Part shown: positions 51,908 through 60,440 of the stretch, one piece after another
Numbering within the stretch: the stretch's first letter is position 1
Layout of the letters: the number at the start of each line of letters is the position of its first letter
DNA from: Pseudomonas sp. UBA1879
GTDB lineage: Bacteria > Pseudomonadota > Gammaproteobacteria > Pseudomonadales > Pseudomonadaceae
Assembly (NCBI RefSeq): GCF_002338065.1
Contig: NZ_DDHJ01000015.1
Location: 186,001 to 250,000 of the forward strand
Reading direction: 5' to 3'
DNA length: 64,000 nucleotides
Position numbers and translations under genes: made by a program
The notes under the pieces: generated by a model
The model's input: the letters and a program-made list of their open reading frames with translations, nothing else
Database searches by the model: none
Told to the model about the DNA's origin: nothing

Positions 51908-52756
51908 ATGCATCGCGGACCTTCTTTTCTGAAAGCTTGTGCATTCGTCCTGGCAACGACAGCCACACTGGCGGCCACTGCCCACGCAGCCGACAGCAAG
52001 CTCGACAGCGTGCTGCAGCGCGGCCATCTGGTCGTGGGGACGGGCAGCACCAACGCGCCGTGGCACTTCCAGGGCGCCGACGGCAAGTTGCAGGGTTTTG
52101 ATATCGACATCTCGCGCATTGTCGCCAAAGGCCTGTTCAATGACCCGAGCAAAGTCGAGTTCGTGGTGCAGTCGTCCGATCCACGAATTCCCAACCTGTT
52201 GACCGACAAAGTCGACATGAGCTGCCAGTTCATCACCGTCACCGCCAGTCGAGCGCAGCAGGTGGCGTTCACGCTGCCGTATTACCGTGAAGGCGTGGCG
52301 CTGCTGCTACCGGCTAACAGTAAGTACAAAGAAATTGACGATCTGAAAGCCGCTGGCGATGGCGTGACCGTTGCGGTGTTGCAGAACGTTTACGCCGAAG
52401 AGCTGGTGCATCAGGCGCTGCCGAAGGCCAAGGTCGATCAGTACGACAGCGTTGACTTGATGTACCAGGCCATCAACTCCGGGCGTGCCGACACCGCTGC
52501 CACCGACCAGTCTTCGGTCAAATACCTGATGGTGCAGAACCCTGGCCGCTACCGTTCGCCAGCCTTCGCCTGGAGTCCGCAGACCTACGCCTGCGCCGTC
52601 AAACGCGGCGATCAGGACTGGCTGAACTTCGTCAATACCGCGCTGCATGAAGCCATGACCGGCGTGGAATTCCCGGCCTACGCGGAATCCTTCAAGAAAT
52701 GGTTCGGCGTTGAGTTGCCGAGCCCGGCGATCGGTTTTCCGGTTGAGTACAAGTAA
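51908..52756 (+). CDS. Polar amino-acid-type ABC transporter substrate-binding protein
   Basis: The 282-residue protein has a signal peptide ending ATAHAAD and the SBP_bac_3 fold starting SVLQRGHLVVGTGSTNAPW, with GFDIDISRIVA, SRAQQVAFTLPYY and a final domain. It would bind a polar amino acid or amino acid-like compound in the periplasm and hand it to the permease genes that follow. The ligand is not known; the neighbouring catabolic genes suggest an amino sugar acid or D-amino acid. Confidence 0.9.
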   Translation: MHRGPSFLKACAFVLATTATLAATAHAADSKLDSVLQRGHLVVGTGSTNAPWHFQGADGKLQGFDIDISRIVAKGLFNDPSKVEFVVQSSDPRIPNLLTDKVDMSCQFITVTASRAQQVAFTLPYYREGVALLLPANSKYKEIDDLKAAGDGVTVAVLQNVYAEELVHQALPKAKVDQYDSVDLMYQAINSGRADTAATDQSSVKYLMVQNPGRYRSPAFAWSPQTYACAVKRGDQDWLNFVNTALHEAMTGVEFPAYAESFKKWFGVELPSPAIGFPVEYK

Positions 52757-52820
52757 CGCGACCCGTAATTGACGGGGCAGGGAAGGCCGTTGTGTCTTCC
52801 CGTCCCAGGTACTCCTGACC

Positions 52821-53483
52821 ATGAATTATCAGTTGAATTTTGCGGCAGTCTGGCGGGATTTTCCCAGTCTGCTGGCGGGACTGGGGCTTGGCCTCGAGCT
52901 GGCGCTGATTTCCATTGCCATTGGTTGCGTCATCGGCCTGATGGCGGCGTTTGCGATGTTGTCGAAATACCGCGCGCTGCGGGGGGTGTCGTCGGTGTAC
53001 GTCACAGTGATCCGCAACACGCCGATTCTGGTGCTGATCCTGCTGATCTACTTCGCCTTGCCAAGTCTGGGTATCCGCCTGGACAAGGTTCCTTCGTTCA
53101 TCGTCACCCTGTCGCTGTATGCCGGGGCGTATCTGACCGAAGTGTTCCGCGCGGGCCTGTTGAGCATTCACAAGGGTCAGCGTGAAGCGGGACTGGCGAT
53201 CGGTCTCGGCGAATGGCAGGTGCGTGCTTACATCCTGGTGCCGGTGATGCTGCGCAACGTGCTGCCTGCACTGTCGAACAACTTCATTTCGCTGTTCAAG
53301 GACACCTCGCTGGCGGCCGCCATCGCTGTGCCGGAACTGACTTATTACGCGCGCAAGATCAACGTCGAGAGCTACCGGGTGATCGAAACCTGGCTGGTGA
53401 CCACAGCGTTGTACGTGGCTGCCTGTTACCTCATCGCCATGCTCTTGCGCTACCTCGAACAGCGCTTGGCGATTCGCCGCTAG
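52821..53483 (+). CDS. Amino-acid ABC transporter permease (HisM-type), first
   Basis: A 220-residue protein with five membrane segments and the conserved cytoplasmic loop EAGLAIGLGEWQVRAYILVPVMLRNVLPALSNN (EAA motif) that binds the ATPase. Early RNTPILVLILLIYFALP is the family's gate region. Downstream of the binding-protein gene by 64 bases. Confidence 0.92.
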   Translation: MNYQLNFAAVWRDFPSLLAGLGLGLELALISIAIGCVIGLMAAFAMLSKYRALRGVSSVYVTVIRNTPILVLILLIYFALPSLGIRLDKVPSFIVTLSLYAGAYLTEVFRAGLLSIHKGQREAGLAIGLGEWQVRAYILVPVMLRNVLPALSNNFISLFKDTSLAAAIAVPELTYYARKINVESYRVIETWLVTTALYVAACYLIAMLLRYLEQRLAIRR

Positions 53484-53492
53484 GAGGCCGAC

Positions 53493-54155
53493 ATGTACGA
53501 ACAACCGACCTGGCTGCATGAACTGTGGACGGCTCGCGAGGCGCTGTGGAACGGCTTTCTGACCAGCGTGCAATGCGCGGGCCTGGCGATCATCTGCGGC
53601 ACCGTGATCGGCGTGTTTGCCGGTCTGATCCTGACCTACGGCAAGTGGTGGGCGCGCCTGCCATTTCGCGCCTACGTCGACCTGATTCGCGGCACGCCAG
53701 TCTTCGTCCTGGTGCTGGCCTGCTTTTATATGGCACCGGCGCTGGGCTGGCAGATTTCGGCGTTCAATGCGGGCGCATTGGGGTTGACGCTGTTCTGCGG
53801 CTCCCACGTCGCGGAAATCGTGCGCGGGGCGTTACAGGCCATTCCCCGGGGGCAACTGGAAGCCGGTAAGGCGATCGGCCTGACGTTCAGCCAGTCGCTG
53901 AGCTACGTGCTGCTGCCTCAGGCCCTGCGCCAGATCCTGCCGACCTGGGTCAATTCGTCCACCGAAATCGTCAAGGCGTCGACCCTGCTGTCGGTGATTG
54001 GCGTGGCTGAACTGCTGCTCAGCACGCAACAGGTGATCGCGCGTAATTTCATGACCCTTGAGTTTTACCTGTTCGCCGGATTCCTTTTCTTCGTCATCAA
54101 CTACGCCATCGAACTCCTCGGGCGGCAAATCGAAAAACGGGTGGCCTTGCCATGA
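53493..54155 (+). CDS. Amino-acid ABC transporter permease (HisQ-type), second
   Basis: The 220-residue protein has the same topology as the first permease, with RGTPVFVLVLACFYMAP and the EAA loop LEAGKAIGLTFSQSLSYVLLPQALRQILP. The two form a heterodimer. It ends overlapping the ATPase start (ATGA, 54152-54155). Confidence 0.92.
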   Translation: MYEQPTWLHELWTAREALWNGFLTSVQCAGLAIICGTVIGVFAGLILTYGKWWARLPFRAYVDLIRGTPVFVLVLACFYMAPALGWQISAFNAGALGLTLFCGSHVAEIVRGALQAIPRGQLEAGKAIGLTFSQSLSYVLLPQALRQILPTWVNSSTEIVKASTLLSVIGVAELLLSTQQVIARNFMTLEFYLFAGFLFFVINYAIELLGRQIEKRVALP

Positions 54156-54943
54156 CACAGACTCAAACCGCGAGCGCCGCACCGGCGTTGTTGAGCATCG
54201 AAGGGCTGCACAAATCCTATGGCCCTGTGGAAGTGCTCAAGGGCGTCGACCTGCACATGAACAAGGGCAACGTGGTGACCCTGATCGGCTCCAGTGGCTC
54301 GGGCAAGACCACGCTGCTGCGTTGCGTCAACCTGCTGGAGGAATTTCAGGGAGGGCACATTCGCCTGGAAGGGCAAGACATCGGCTACAGCGAGGTGAAC
54401 GGCAAACGCGTGCGCCACCCCGAAAAAGTCATCGCCCGGCACCGCGCCATGACTGGCATGGCGTTCCAGCAATTCAATCTGTTCCCGCACCTGACCGCGC
54501 TGCAAAACGTCACCTTGGGTTTGCTGAAAGTGAAAAAGCTGCCCAAGGATCAGGCCGTTGCATTGGCTGAAAAATGGCTGGAGCGGGTCGGCCTGCTGGA
54601 GCGCCGCAATCACTATCCAGGCCAGCTGTCCGGCGGTCAGCAGCAGCGGGTGGCCATCGCCCGCGCCATCGCTATGAACCCAAGCCTGATGCTGTTCGAC
54701 GAAGTGACTTCAGCGCTGGACCCGGAGCTGGTCGGCGAAGTGCTCAGCGTGATCAAGGGCCTGGCGGAAGAGGGCATGACCATGCTGCTGGTGACCCACG
54801 AGATGCGCTTCGCTTACGAAGTGTCGGACCAGATCGTGTTCATGAATCAGGGCCGCATCGAGGAACAAGGCCCACCCAAAACCCTGTTCGAGCAGCCGAA
54901 ATCGGCGCGCCTGACAGAATTCCTCAAGAACATCCGGTTTTAA
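54152..54943 (+). CDS. Amino-acid ABC transporter ATPase
   Basis: The 263-residue protein has Walker A GSSGSGKTT, signature LSGGQQQRVAIARAIA, Walker B LMLFDEVTSALDPEL and H-loop LVTHEM, the GlnQ/HisP type. It powers the two permeases encoded just upstream. Confidence 0.93.
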   Translation: MTQTQTASAAPALLSIEGLHKSYGPVEVLKGVDLHMNKGNVVTLIGSSGSGKTTLLRCVNLLEEFQGGHIRLEGQDIGYSEVNGKRVRHPEKVIARHRAMTGMAFQQFNLFPHLTALQNVTLGLLKVKKLPKDQAVALAEKWLERVGLLERRNHYPGQLSGGQQQRVAIARAIAMNPSLMLFDEVTSALDPELVGEVLSVIKGLAEEGMTMLLVTHEMRFAYEVSDQIVFMNQGRIEEQGPPKTLFEQPKSARLTEFLKNIRF

Positions 54944-54967
54944 ACGCTCGATCAAAGGAGATATTTC

Positions 54968-55357
54968 ATGAGCATTACACGTTACGGCGCCGGCAGCACG
55001 GCAGGTGGCGGTCAGCCACGTCCTTTTGCCCGCGCTGTAGAGGCCGATGGCTGGCTGCACGTGTCCGGCCAGGTGCCCGCCGAGAATGGCGAAATCATCA
55101 ATGGCGGCATCGTCGAGCAGACCCACAAGACGATGCAGAACTTGGTGGCGATTCTGGAAGAAGCCGGTTACGGCCTGGAAGATGTGGTGCGCGTCGGCGT
55201 GTGGCTGGAAGACCCGCGGGATTTCTGGAGCTTCAACAAAGTGTTCGGCGAGTACTTCAAACCCGAACACGCCCCGGCCCGCGCCTGCGTCCAGGCCAGC
55301 ATGATGGTCGATTGCAAGGTCGAAATCGACTGCATTGCATACAAGAAGAAGGCCTGA
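54968..55357 (+). CDS. RidA family enamine/imine deaminase
   Basis: The 129-residue protein has the YjgF/RidA fold. The active-site arginine segment is PARACVQASMMVD (Arg as in RidA), and VSGQVPAENGE matches the N-terminal pocket. RidA proteins speed the hydrolysis of enamine/imine intermediates released by PLP-dependent dehydratases to ketoacids. Starting 25 bases after the ABC ATPase, it fits with the PLP enzyme at 56407. Confidence 0.9.
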   Translation: MSITRYGAGSTAGGGQPRPFARAVEADGWLHVSGQVPAENGEIINGGIVEQTHKTMQNLVAILEEAGYGLEDVVRVGVWLEDPRDFWSFNKVFGEYFKPEHAPARACVQASMMVDCKVEIDCIAYKKKA

Positions 55358-55375
55358 GCTGACGCATAACCCCCT

Positions 55376-55508
55376 GTAGGAGCGTGGCTTGTCCCGCGAA
55401 CGGCGACGAAGTCGTCGTAAAAACGGTATATGCGGTCTGTCTGAGCCACCGCGTCCGCCGATTTTACTACTGCTGCGCAGCAGCTCGCGGGACAAGCCGC
55501 GCTCCTAC
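55376..55508. repeat. REP pair between ridA and the IclR gene
   Basis: GTAGGAGCGTGGCTTGTCCCGCGA at 55376 is inverted to TCGCGGGACAAGCCGCGCTCCTAC ending at 55508, with CGACGAAGTCGTCG and TGCTGCGCAGCAG small palindromes between. Confidence 0.8.
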
Positions 55509-55584
55509 AGGGGATCGCGCTGGATTCCGAAGCCATGCCGGCCTCGGTACACTGCCTGCCTTCTTTAAAGAGACCCCCAGCTCA

Positions 55585-56364
55585 ATGGAAAGCACGACCA
55601 TGACCGAAGACACCATCAAGCGCCGGGCCCGGGGTCTGGACCGGGCGTTCGATATTCTCGATTTCCTCAAGGAAACGGGCACGCCCCTGCGCCCGAATGA
55701 AATTGCCAGCGGCATCGGCAGCCCGAAATCGACGGTCTACGAACTGGTGGCGTCCCTGCTGGAGCGGCGCATTCTGGAAAACGTGGGCAAGGACGGCCAT
55801 GTCTATCTGGGGCGCCAGCTGTATTTTCTCGGGCAGGCACACTTGCGGCACTTCGACTTCACCCGTGAGGCCGAAATCAGCCTGGGCGAGATCGTCGAGC
55901 AGACCCGCGAAACCGCGCAGATGTGCCTGCTCAACGGCCGCAAATACACCGTCGCCCTGATGAAAGAAGGCGCCCGGCACTTCCGCATTTCCTCGGACAT
56001 CGGCGAGGACGCACCGATCCCGTGGACCGCCTCCGGGCGCCTGCTGCTGGGGCACCTGAGCGATCAGGCGATCATCGACCTGATCGACCCCGAGGATTTC
56101 ATCCTGCCGGACGGCACGCGGCTGCCGCTGGACACCTTCCTCGCCGAGATCCGCAAGGCCCATGCAGAGGGCTTCTTTTCGTTCAACAGCATCGCCGACA
56201 CCTTCACCCATTGCTTCGCCGCACCGGTCAGGGACAAGCAGGGGCTGTGCATCGCCACCCTGTGCATCGTCGCGCCCCGGGCCGACGCCACCGCGCATTA
56301 CAACGACTACCGACGGGTGTTGATCGACAGCGCAAACAGCCTGGCTCGCCGGGTCAATGAGTGA
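55585..56364 (+). CDS. IclR family transcriptional regulator
   Basis: The 259-residue protein has an N-terminal winged helix (RRARGLDRAFDILDFLKETGTPLRPNEIASGIGSPKSTVYELVASLLER) and a C-terminal IclR effector domain (from about 85), with PWTASGRLLLGHL and SIADTFTHCFAAPV. Located between the ABC/ridA genes and the deaminase/kinase genes, it probably regulates the cluster; a palindrome at 51864 is a candidate site. Confidence 0.9.
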   Translation: MESTTMTEDTIKRRARGLDRAFDILDFLKETGTPLRPNEIASGIGSPKSTVYELVASLLERRILENVGKDGHVYLGRQLYFLGQAHLRHFDFTREAEISLGEIVEQTRETAQMCLLNGRKYTVALMKEGARHFRISSDIGEDAPIPWTASGRLLLGHLSDQAIIDLIDPEDFILPDGTRLPLDTFLAEIRKAHAEGFFSFNSIADTFTHCFAAPVRDKQGLCIATLCIVAPRADATAHYNDYRRVLIDSANSLARRVNE

Positions 56365-56406
56365 AGCGTAGTCACCGCACACCTATAAGCATTTCGGAGA
56401 ACAGAC

Positions 56407-57612
56407 ATGAGCACTGCCACAGTGGAAAAGGGCGCCGCCAAACCGGGCGAGCAACTGGTACGTGACGTCAGCCTGCCTGCGCTGGTCATCCACGACAACG
56501 CCCTGGAACACAACCTGCGCTGGATGCAGAAATTCGTCACGGACAGCGGCGCCGAGCTCGCGCCTCACGGCAAAACCAGCATGGTGCCTGCGCTGTTCCA
56601 GCGTCAGTTGCAGCACGGCGCCTGGGGCATGACCCTGGCGACCGCCACTCAGACCCGTGCCGCTTACGCCCATGGCGTGCGCCGCGTGCTGATGGCCAAC
56701 CAACTGGTGGGCGCGCCAAACATGGCAATCATTGCCGACATGCTCAGTGACTCGATGTTCGACTTCCATTGCATGGTCGATCACCCCGACAACGTCCGGG
56801 CCTTGGGCGAATTCTTCGCCGCGAAGGGCCTGCACCTCAACGTGATGATCGAATACGGCGTGGTCGGCGGCCGCTGCGGGTGTCGCAGCGAAGCCGAGGT
56901 CATGGCCCTGGCCGAGGCTATCGCTGCGCAGCCGGCCCTCAAACTGACCGGTATCGAAGGTTACGAAGGGGTGATTCACGGCGAGCAGGCCGTTGCCGGT
57001 ATTCGCGCGTTCGCGGCGTCACTGGTGCGCCTGACCGTGGACTTGCAGGACAAAGGTGCCTTTGCGCTGGATCGTCCGATCGTTACCGCGTCTGGCTCGG
57101 CCTGGTACGACCTGATCGCCGAAGAGTTCGACAAGCAGCAGGTGCGCGACCGCTTCCTCGCCGTGTTGCGCCCCGGCAGCTACGTGGTGCATGACCACGG
57201 CATCTATAAAGAAGCGCAATGCTGCGTACTCGACCGCCGCCACGATCTGAGCGAAGGCCTGCAGCCGGCCATGGAAGTCTGGGCCCACGTGCAGTCGATG
57301 CCGGAACCGGGCTTTGCCGTGATCGCACTGGGCAAGCGTGACGTGGCGTTCGACGCCGGCATGCCGAACCCGATCAAGCGTTACAAAGCGGGTGTCGTGC
57401 CCGCACAAGGCGATGACGTCAGTGCGTGCAAGGTGACCGCCGTGATGGACCAGCATGCGTTCATGACGGTCGCGCCCGGCGTCGACCTGAAGATCGGCGA
57501 CATCATCTCCTTCGGCACCTCGCACCCTTGCCTGACCTTCGACAAGTGGCGAACGGGCTGTCTGGTGGGTGACGATCTGAGTGTCATCGAAACCTTCGAA
57601 ACCTTTTTCTGA
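56407..57612 (+). CDS. PLP-dependent D-amino acid dehydratase/aldolase-type enzyme (DSD1 family)
   Basis: The 401-residue protein has an alanine-racemase-like (fold type III) PLP barrel. The PLP lysine is in LAPHGKTSM, and the C-terminal domain has DQHAFM and SHPCLTFDKW, the His/Cys zinc-site pattern of D-serine/D-threonine dehydratases. It eliminates water and ammonia from beta-hydroxy D-amino acids to give 2-ketoacids. The neighbouring KDG kinase suggests the substrate could be D-glucosaminate, whose elimination product is 2-keto-3-deoxygluconate; related dehydratases are known to use it. Without that context I would call it an amino acid deaminase. Confidence 0.85.
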   Translation: MSTATVEKGAAKPGEQLVRDVSLPALVIHDNALEHNLRWMQKFVTDSGAELAPHGKTSMVPALFQRQLQHGAWGMTLATATQTRAAYAHGVRRVLMANQLVGAPNMAIIADMLSDSMFDFHCMVDHPDNVRALGEFFAAKGLHLNVMIEYGVVGGRCGCRSEAEVMALAEAIAAQPALKLTGIEGYEGVIHGEQAVAGIRAFAASLVRLTVDLQDKGAFALDRPIVTASGSAWYDLIAEEFDKQQVRDRFLAVLRPGSYVVHDHGIYKEAQCCVLDRRHDLSEGLQPAMEVWAHVQSMPEPGFAVIALGKRDVAFDAGMPNPIKRYKAGVVPAQGDDVSACKVTAVMDQHAFMTVAPGVDLKIGDIISFGTSHPCLTFDKWRTGCLVGDDLSVIETFETFF

Positions 57613-57624
57613 CGGGAGCCTGTG

Positions 57625-58566
57625 ATGAGCGAACTGGTCAGTCACAGTCACCCTCGTGTCGCCCTGATCGGCGAATGCATGATCGAGTTGCAGCAGCACG
57701 CCGACGGCGCCCTCAAGCAAAGTTTCGGCGGCGACACGCTGAACACGGCGGTCTATCTGTCACGGCTGTTGGGGGCGTCTGCGCAAGTGGATTACGTCAC
57801 GGCGCTGGGCGACGACAGCTTCAGCGACGCCATGTGCAACATCTGGGCAGACGAGGGCATCGGTCTGAGCCGAGTGCAGCGTTTGCCGGGGCGGCTGCCG
57901 GGGCTGTATTGCATCCAGACCGATGCCAACGGCGAGCGGCGTTTCCTCTACTGGCGCAACGAGGCGGCCGTGCGCGAATGCTTTACCACCCCCTCGGCTG
58001 ACCCGATTCTGGCGGCGTTGCCGGACTACGACGTGCTGTATCTGAGCGGTATAACGCTGGCGGTGCTTGGGGAAGTGGGGCGCGCACGCTTGCTGTCGAG
58101 CCTGGGCGACGCCCGTGATCGCGGCGCGCGGGTGGTGTTCGACAACAATTATCGGCCGCGGCTGTGGCGCAGCGTCGATAAGGCGCAGCAAGCCTATCGG
58201 GCGGTCATGCACGAAGTGGACGTGGCGCTGCTCACTGAAGATGACGAGCAGGCGCTGTTCGGCTACAGCGACAGCGAGCAGATCATGGACGCCTATCGCG
58301 GGCTGGGCGTGGCCGAAGTGGTGCTCAAGCGTGGCGCGCAAAGCTGTCTGGTGCGCGCAGGCGAGGGACGGTATGACGTGCCGGCACACCCGGTGCGCAA
58401 GGTTGTCGACACCACGGCAGCGGGGGATTCGTTCAGCGCCGCGTACCTCGCCAAACGCCTGCGCGGCGGCAGCCCGGAAGAAGCAGCCGATGCTGGGCAT
58501 CGCTTGGCCGGGCTGGTGATTCAGCACCCGGGGGCGGTCATCCCGCGGAGCGTGATGCCGGTCTGA
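57625..58566 (+). CDS. kdgK: 2-keto-3-deoxygluconate kinase (PfkB family)
   Basis: The 313-residue protein follows E. coli KdgK closely: VALIGECMIELQ, FGGDTLNTAVYLSRLL, LPGLYCIQTDANGERRFLYWRNEAA, FDNNYRPRLW, and the PfkB signature VDTTAAGDSFSAAYLA with the catalytic Asp. It phosphorylates KDG to KDPG for the Entner-Doudoroff aldolase. It starts at ATG 57625 (GGGAG upstream), 12 bases after the PLP enzyme, so the two form an operon. Confidence 0.93.
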   Translation: MSELVSHSHPRVALIGECMIELQQHADGALKQSFGGDTLNTAVYLSRLLGASAQVDYVTALGDDSFSDAMCNIWADEGIGLSRVQRLPGRLPGLYCIQTDANGERRFLYWRNEAAVRECFTTPSADPILAALPDYDVLYLSGITLAVLGEVGRARLLSSLGDARDRGARVVFDNNYRPRLWRSVDKAQQAYRAVMHEVDVALLTEDDEQALFGYSDSEQIMDAYRGLGVAEVVLKRGAQSCLVRAGEGRYDVPAHPVRKVVDTTAAGDSFSAAYLAKRLRGGSPEEAADAGHRLAGLVIQHPGAVIPRSVMPV

Positions 58567-58585
58567 ATCACGTACTGGACTCCCA

Positions 58586-58673
58586 GTAGGAGCGCGCTTG
58601 CCCGCGGTAGCGTTTGACCAGACATATCTGCGGTATTTGCCATGGTGCAATCGCGAGCACGCTCACTCCTGCA
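58586..58673. repeat. REP pair after kdgK
   Basis: GTAGGAGCGCGCTTGCCCGCGG at 58586 and CAATCGCGAGCACGCTCACTCCTGC ending at 58673 form an imperfect inverted pair. Confidence 0.65.
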
Positions 58674-58695
58674 GATTCATGGCGTGAACGTAATT

Positions 58696-58971
58696 TCAAT
58701 CCCGATAAAACACCTGCACCAGGTGATAGCCGAATTTGCTCTTCACCGGCCCGTGCACGGTACGCAGGGGTTTTTTGAAGATGATCTGGTCGATGGCGCC
58801 GACCATCTGACCGGGCCGAACTTCGCCCAGATCACCCCCGCGCTTGCCGGAGGGGCAGGTGGAATATTTCTTGGCCAGCACATCGAAGGCTTCACCCTTG
58901 GCAATGCGCTGCTTGAGCTGTTCGGCCTCTTCGGCGGTTTTGACCAGAATATGCCGGGCTTGCGCCTTCAT
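58696..58971 (-). CDS. ppiC: Parvulin-type peptidyl-prolyl cis-trans isomerase (PpiC-like)
   Basis: The 91-residue protein is a single parvulin domain without signal peptide: KAQARHILVKTAEEAEQL, ALAKKYSTCPSGKRGGDLGE, and SKFGYHLVQV, matching cytoplasmic PpiC. ATG 58971 was chosen because the longer frame to 59082 adds a non-homologous stretch. It is divergent from the PilU-like gene. Confidence 0.92.
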   Translation of the reverse strand: MKAQARHILVKTAEEAEQLKQRIAKGEAFDVLAKKYSTCPSGKRGGDLGEVRPGQMVGAIDQIIFKKPLRTVHGPVKSKFGYHLVQVFYRD

Positions 58972-59154
58972 GCTGAATGAACCCCTCGATAAAAAGCCGC
59001 GCATTATGCCTTTGTCATGTGAATTCAGGTAATTTCCTTCACCTTGGTCGGACGAACGCGACGCTGTGACGAACGTTGCCATGGGTCGAGGGTCGCAGCT
59101 ACAGGCAGGGCGCGGCCCATCCGTCTTCTTAAACCTTTATGTGCGGTGCGATTT

Positions 59155-60327
59155 ATGGATTTTCCGGCGTTGTTGAAGGTGTTGGCCACCCAGGATGGAT
59201 CGGATCTGTACCTGTCTACCGGGGCGCCGCCCTGTGCGAAATTCAATGGCGTCCTCAAGCCCTTGGGCACTGAAGCCTTCAAGCCTGGTGACGTCGCGCT
59301 GATTGCCGACGGGATCATGGACGTCGAACAGCGCCAGGATTTCGAGCGTGAACTGGAAATGAACCTGGCGTTCTCTCTGTCCGGGGTGGGTCGGTTCCGG
59401 ATCAACATCTTCAAGCAGCGCAACGAAGTGTCCATCGTGGCGCGCAACATCAAGCTCGACATCCCGAAGTTCGAAGACTTGCACTTGCCGCCGATCCTGC
59501 TCGACGTGGTCATGGAAAAGCACGGGCTGGTGTTGTTCGTCGGGGCCACCGGCTCGGGCAAGTCCACCTCGCTGGCGGCGCTGATCGATCACCGCAACCG
59601 CCACGCCAGCGGGCACATCATCACCATCGAAGATCCGGTGGAATTCATCCACAAACACAAGCGCTCGATCATCAACCAGCGGGAAGTCGGGGTTGATACC
59701 CGCAGCTTTCATGCCGCGTTGAAGAACACCTTGCGCCAGGCGCCGGATGTGATTCTGATCGGCGAGATTCGCGACCGGGAAACCATGGAACACGCCCTGG
59801 CCTTCGCCGACACCGGGCACCTGGCGATTTCCACATTGCACGCCAACAACGCCAACCAGGCGCTAGACCGCATCATCAATTTCTTCCCGGAAGAACGCCG
59901 CCCGCAGTTGCTGCATGACTTGGGCAACAACCTCAAGGCCTTTGTCTCGCAGCGACTGGTCAAGACCACGGACGGTAAACGCCGTGCGGCGGTGGAGGTG
60001 ATGCTTGGGACGTCGACCATTCGCGACCTGATCCACCGCAACGAGCTGACCGAGCTCAAAGGCATCATGGAGAAATCGGTGAACCTGGGCATGCAGACGT
60101 TCGACAACGCGCTGTATGACCTGGCCGTGGAAGGCGTGATCAGCGAAGACGAAGCGTTGAAGAATGCGGACTCGACCAACAACGTACGCCTGCGCCTGAA
60201 ACTGCACGCCGAGGGTGACGCCAACACGATCTCCACGCCGCCACCCCCTCCGCAGCCAGCCGCGCAGGTGAGCGTGAAAGATTGGGGATTGGTGGATGAG
60301 CGGGATGAGCCGGGCTCATTGGGATGA
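59155..60327 (+). CDS. PilT/PilU-family type IV pilus retraction ATPase
   Basis: The 390-residue protein has Walker A GATGSGKST, the Asp-box IITIEDPVEF, Walker B APDVILIGEIRD and the His-box HLAISTLHANNA. N-terminal GSDLYLSTGAPP is the PilT-like beginning. The C-terminal region is longer than PilT and resembles PilU, ending in a proline-rich tail (TPPPPPQP). PilU works with PilT to retract pili under load. PilT is not encoded next to it here, unlike in P. aeruginosa. Confidence 0.87.
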   Translation: MDFPALLKVLATQDGSDLYLSTGAPPCAKFNGVLKPLGTEAFKPGDVALIADGIMDVEQRQDFERELEMNLAFSLSGVGRFRINIFKQRNEVSIVARNIKLDIPKFEDLHLPPILLDVVMEKHGLVLFVGATGSGKSTSLAALIDHRNRHASGHIITIEDPVEFIHKHKRSIINQREVGVDTRSFHAALKNTLRQAPDVILIGEIRDRETMEHALAFADTGHLAISTLHANNANQALDRIINFFPEERRPQLLHDLGNNLKAFVSQRLVKTTDGKRRAAVEVMLGTSTIRDLIHRNELTELKGIMEKSVNLGMQTFDNALYDLAVEGVISEDEALKNADSTNNVRLRLKLHAEGDANTISTPPPPPQPAAQVSVKDWGLVDERDEPGSLG

Positions 60328-60337
60328 TGATTACCTT

Positions 60338-60424
60338 GTAGGAGTGAGCTTGCTCGCGATTGCGTTCGAACCGCCACAGCTGTATCAACTGGCACGACGC
60401 GATCGCGAGCAAGCTCACTCCTAC
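60338..60424. repeat. REP pair, nearly perfect palindrome
   Basis: GTAGGAGTGAGCTTGCTCGCGAT at 60338 and ATCGCGAGCAAGCTCACTCCTAC ending at 60424 are perfect inverted arms around a short centre. The pair separates the convergent PilU-like and 3-hydroxybutyrate dehydrogenase genes and may help transcript termination. Confidence 0.9.
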
Positions 60425-60440
60425 AGGACTTGCGGAACCT

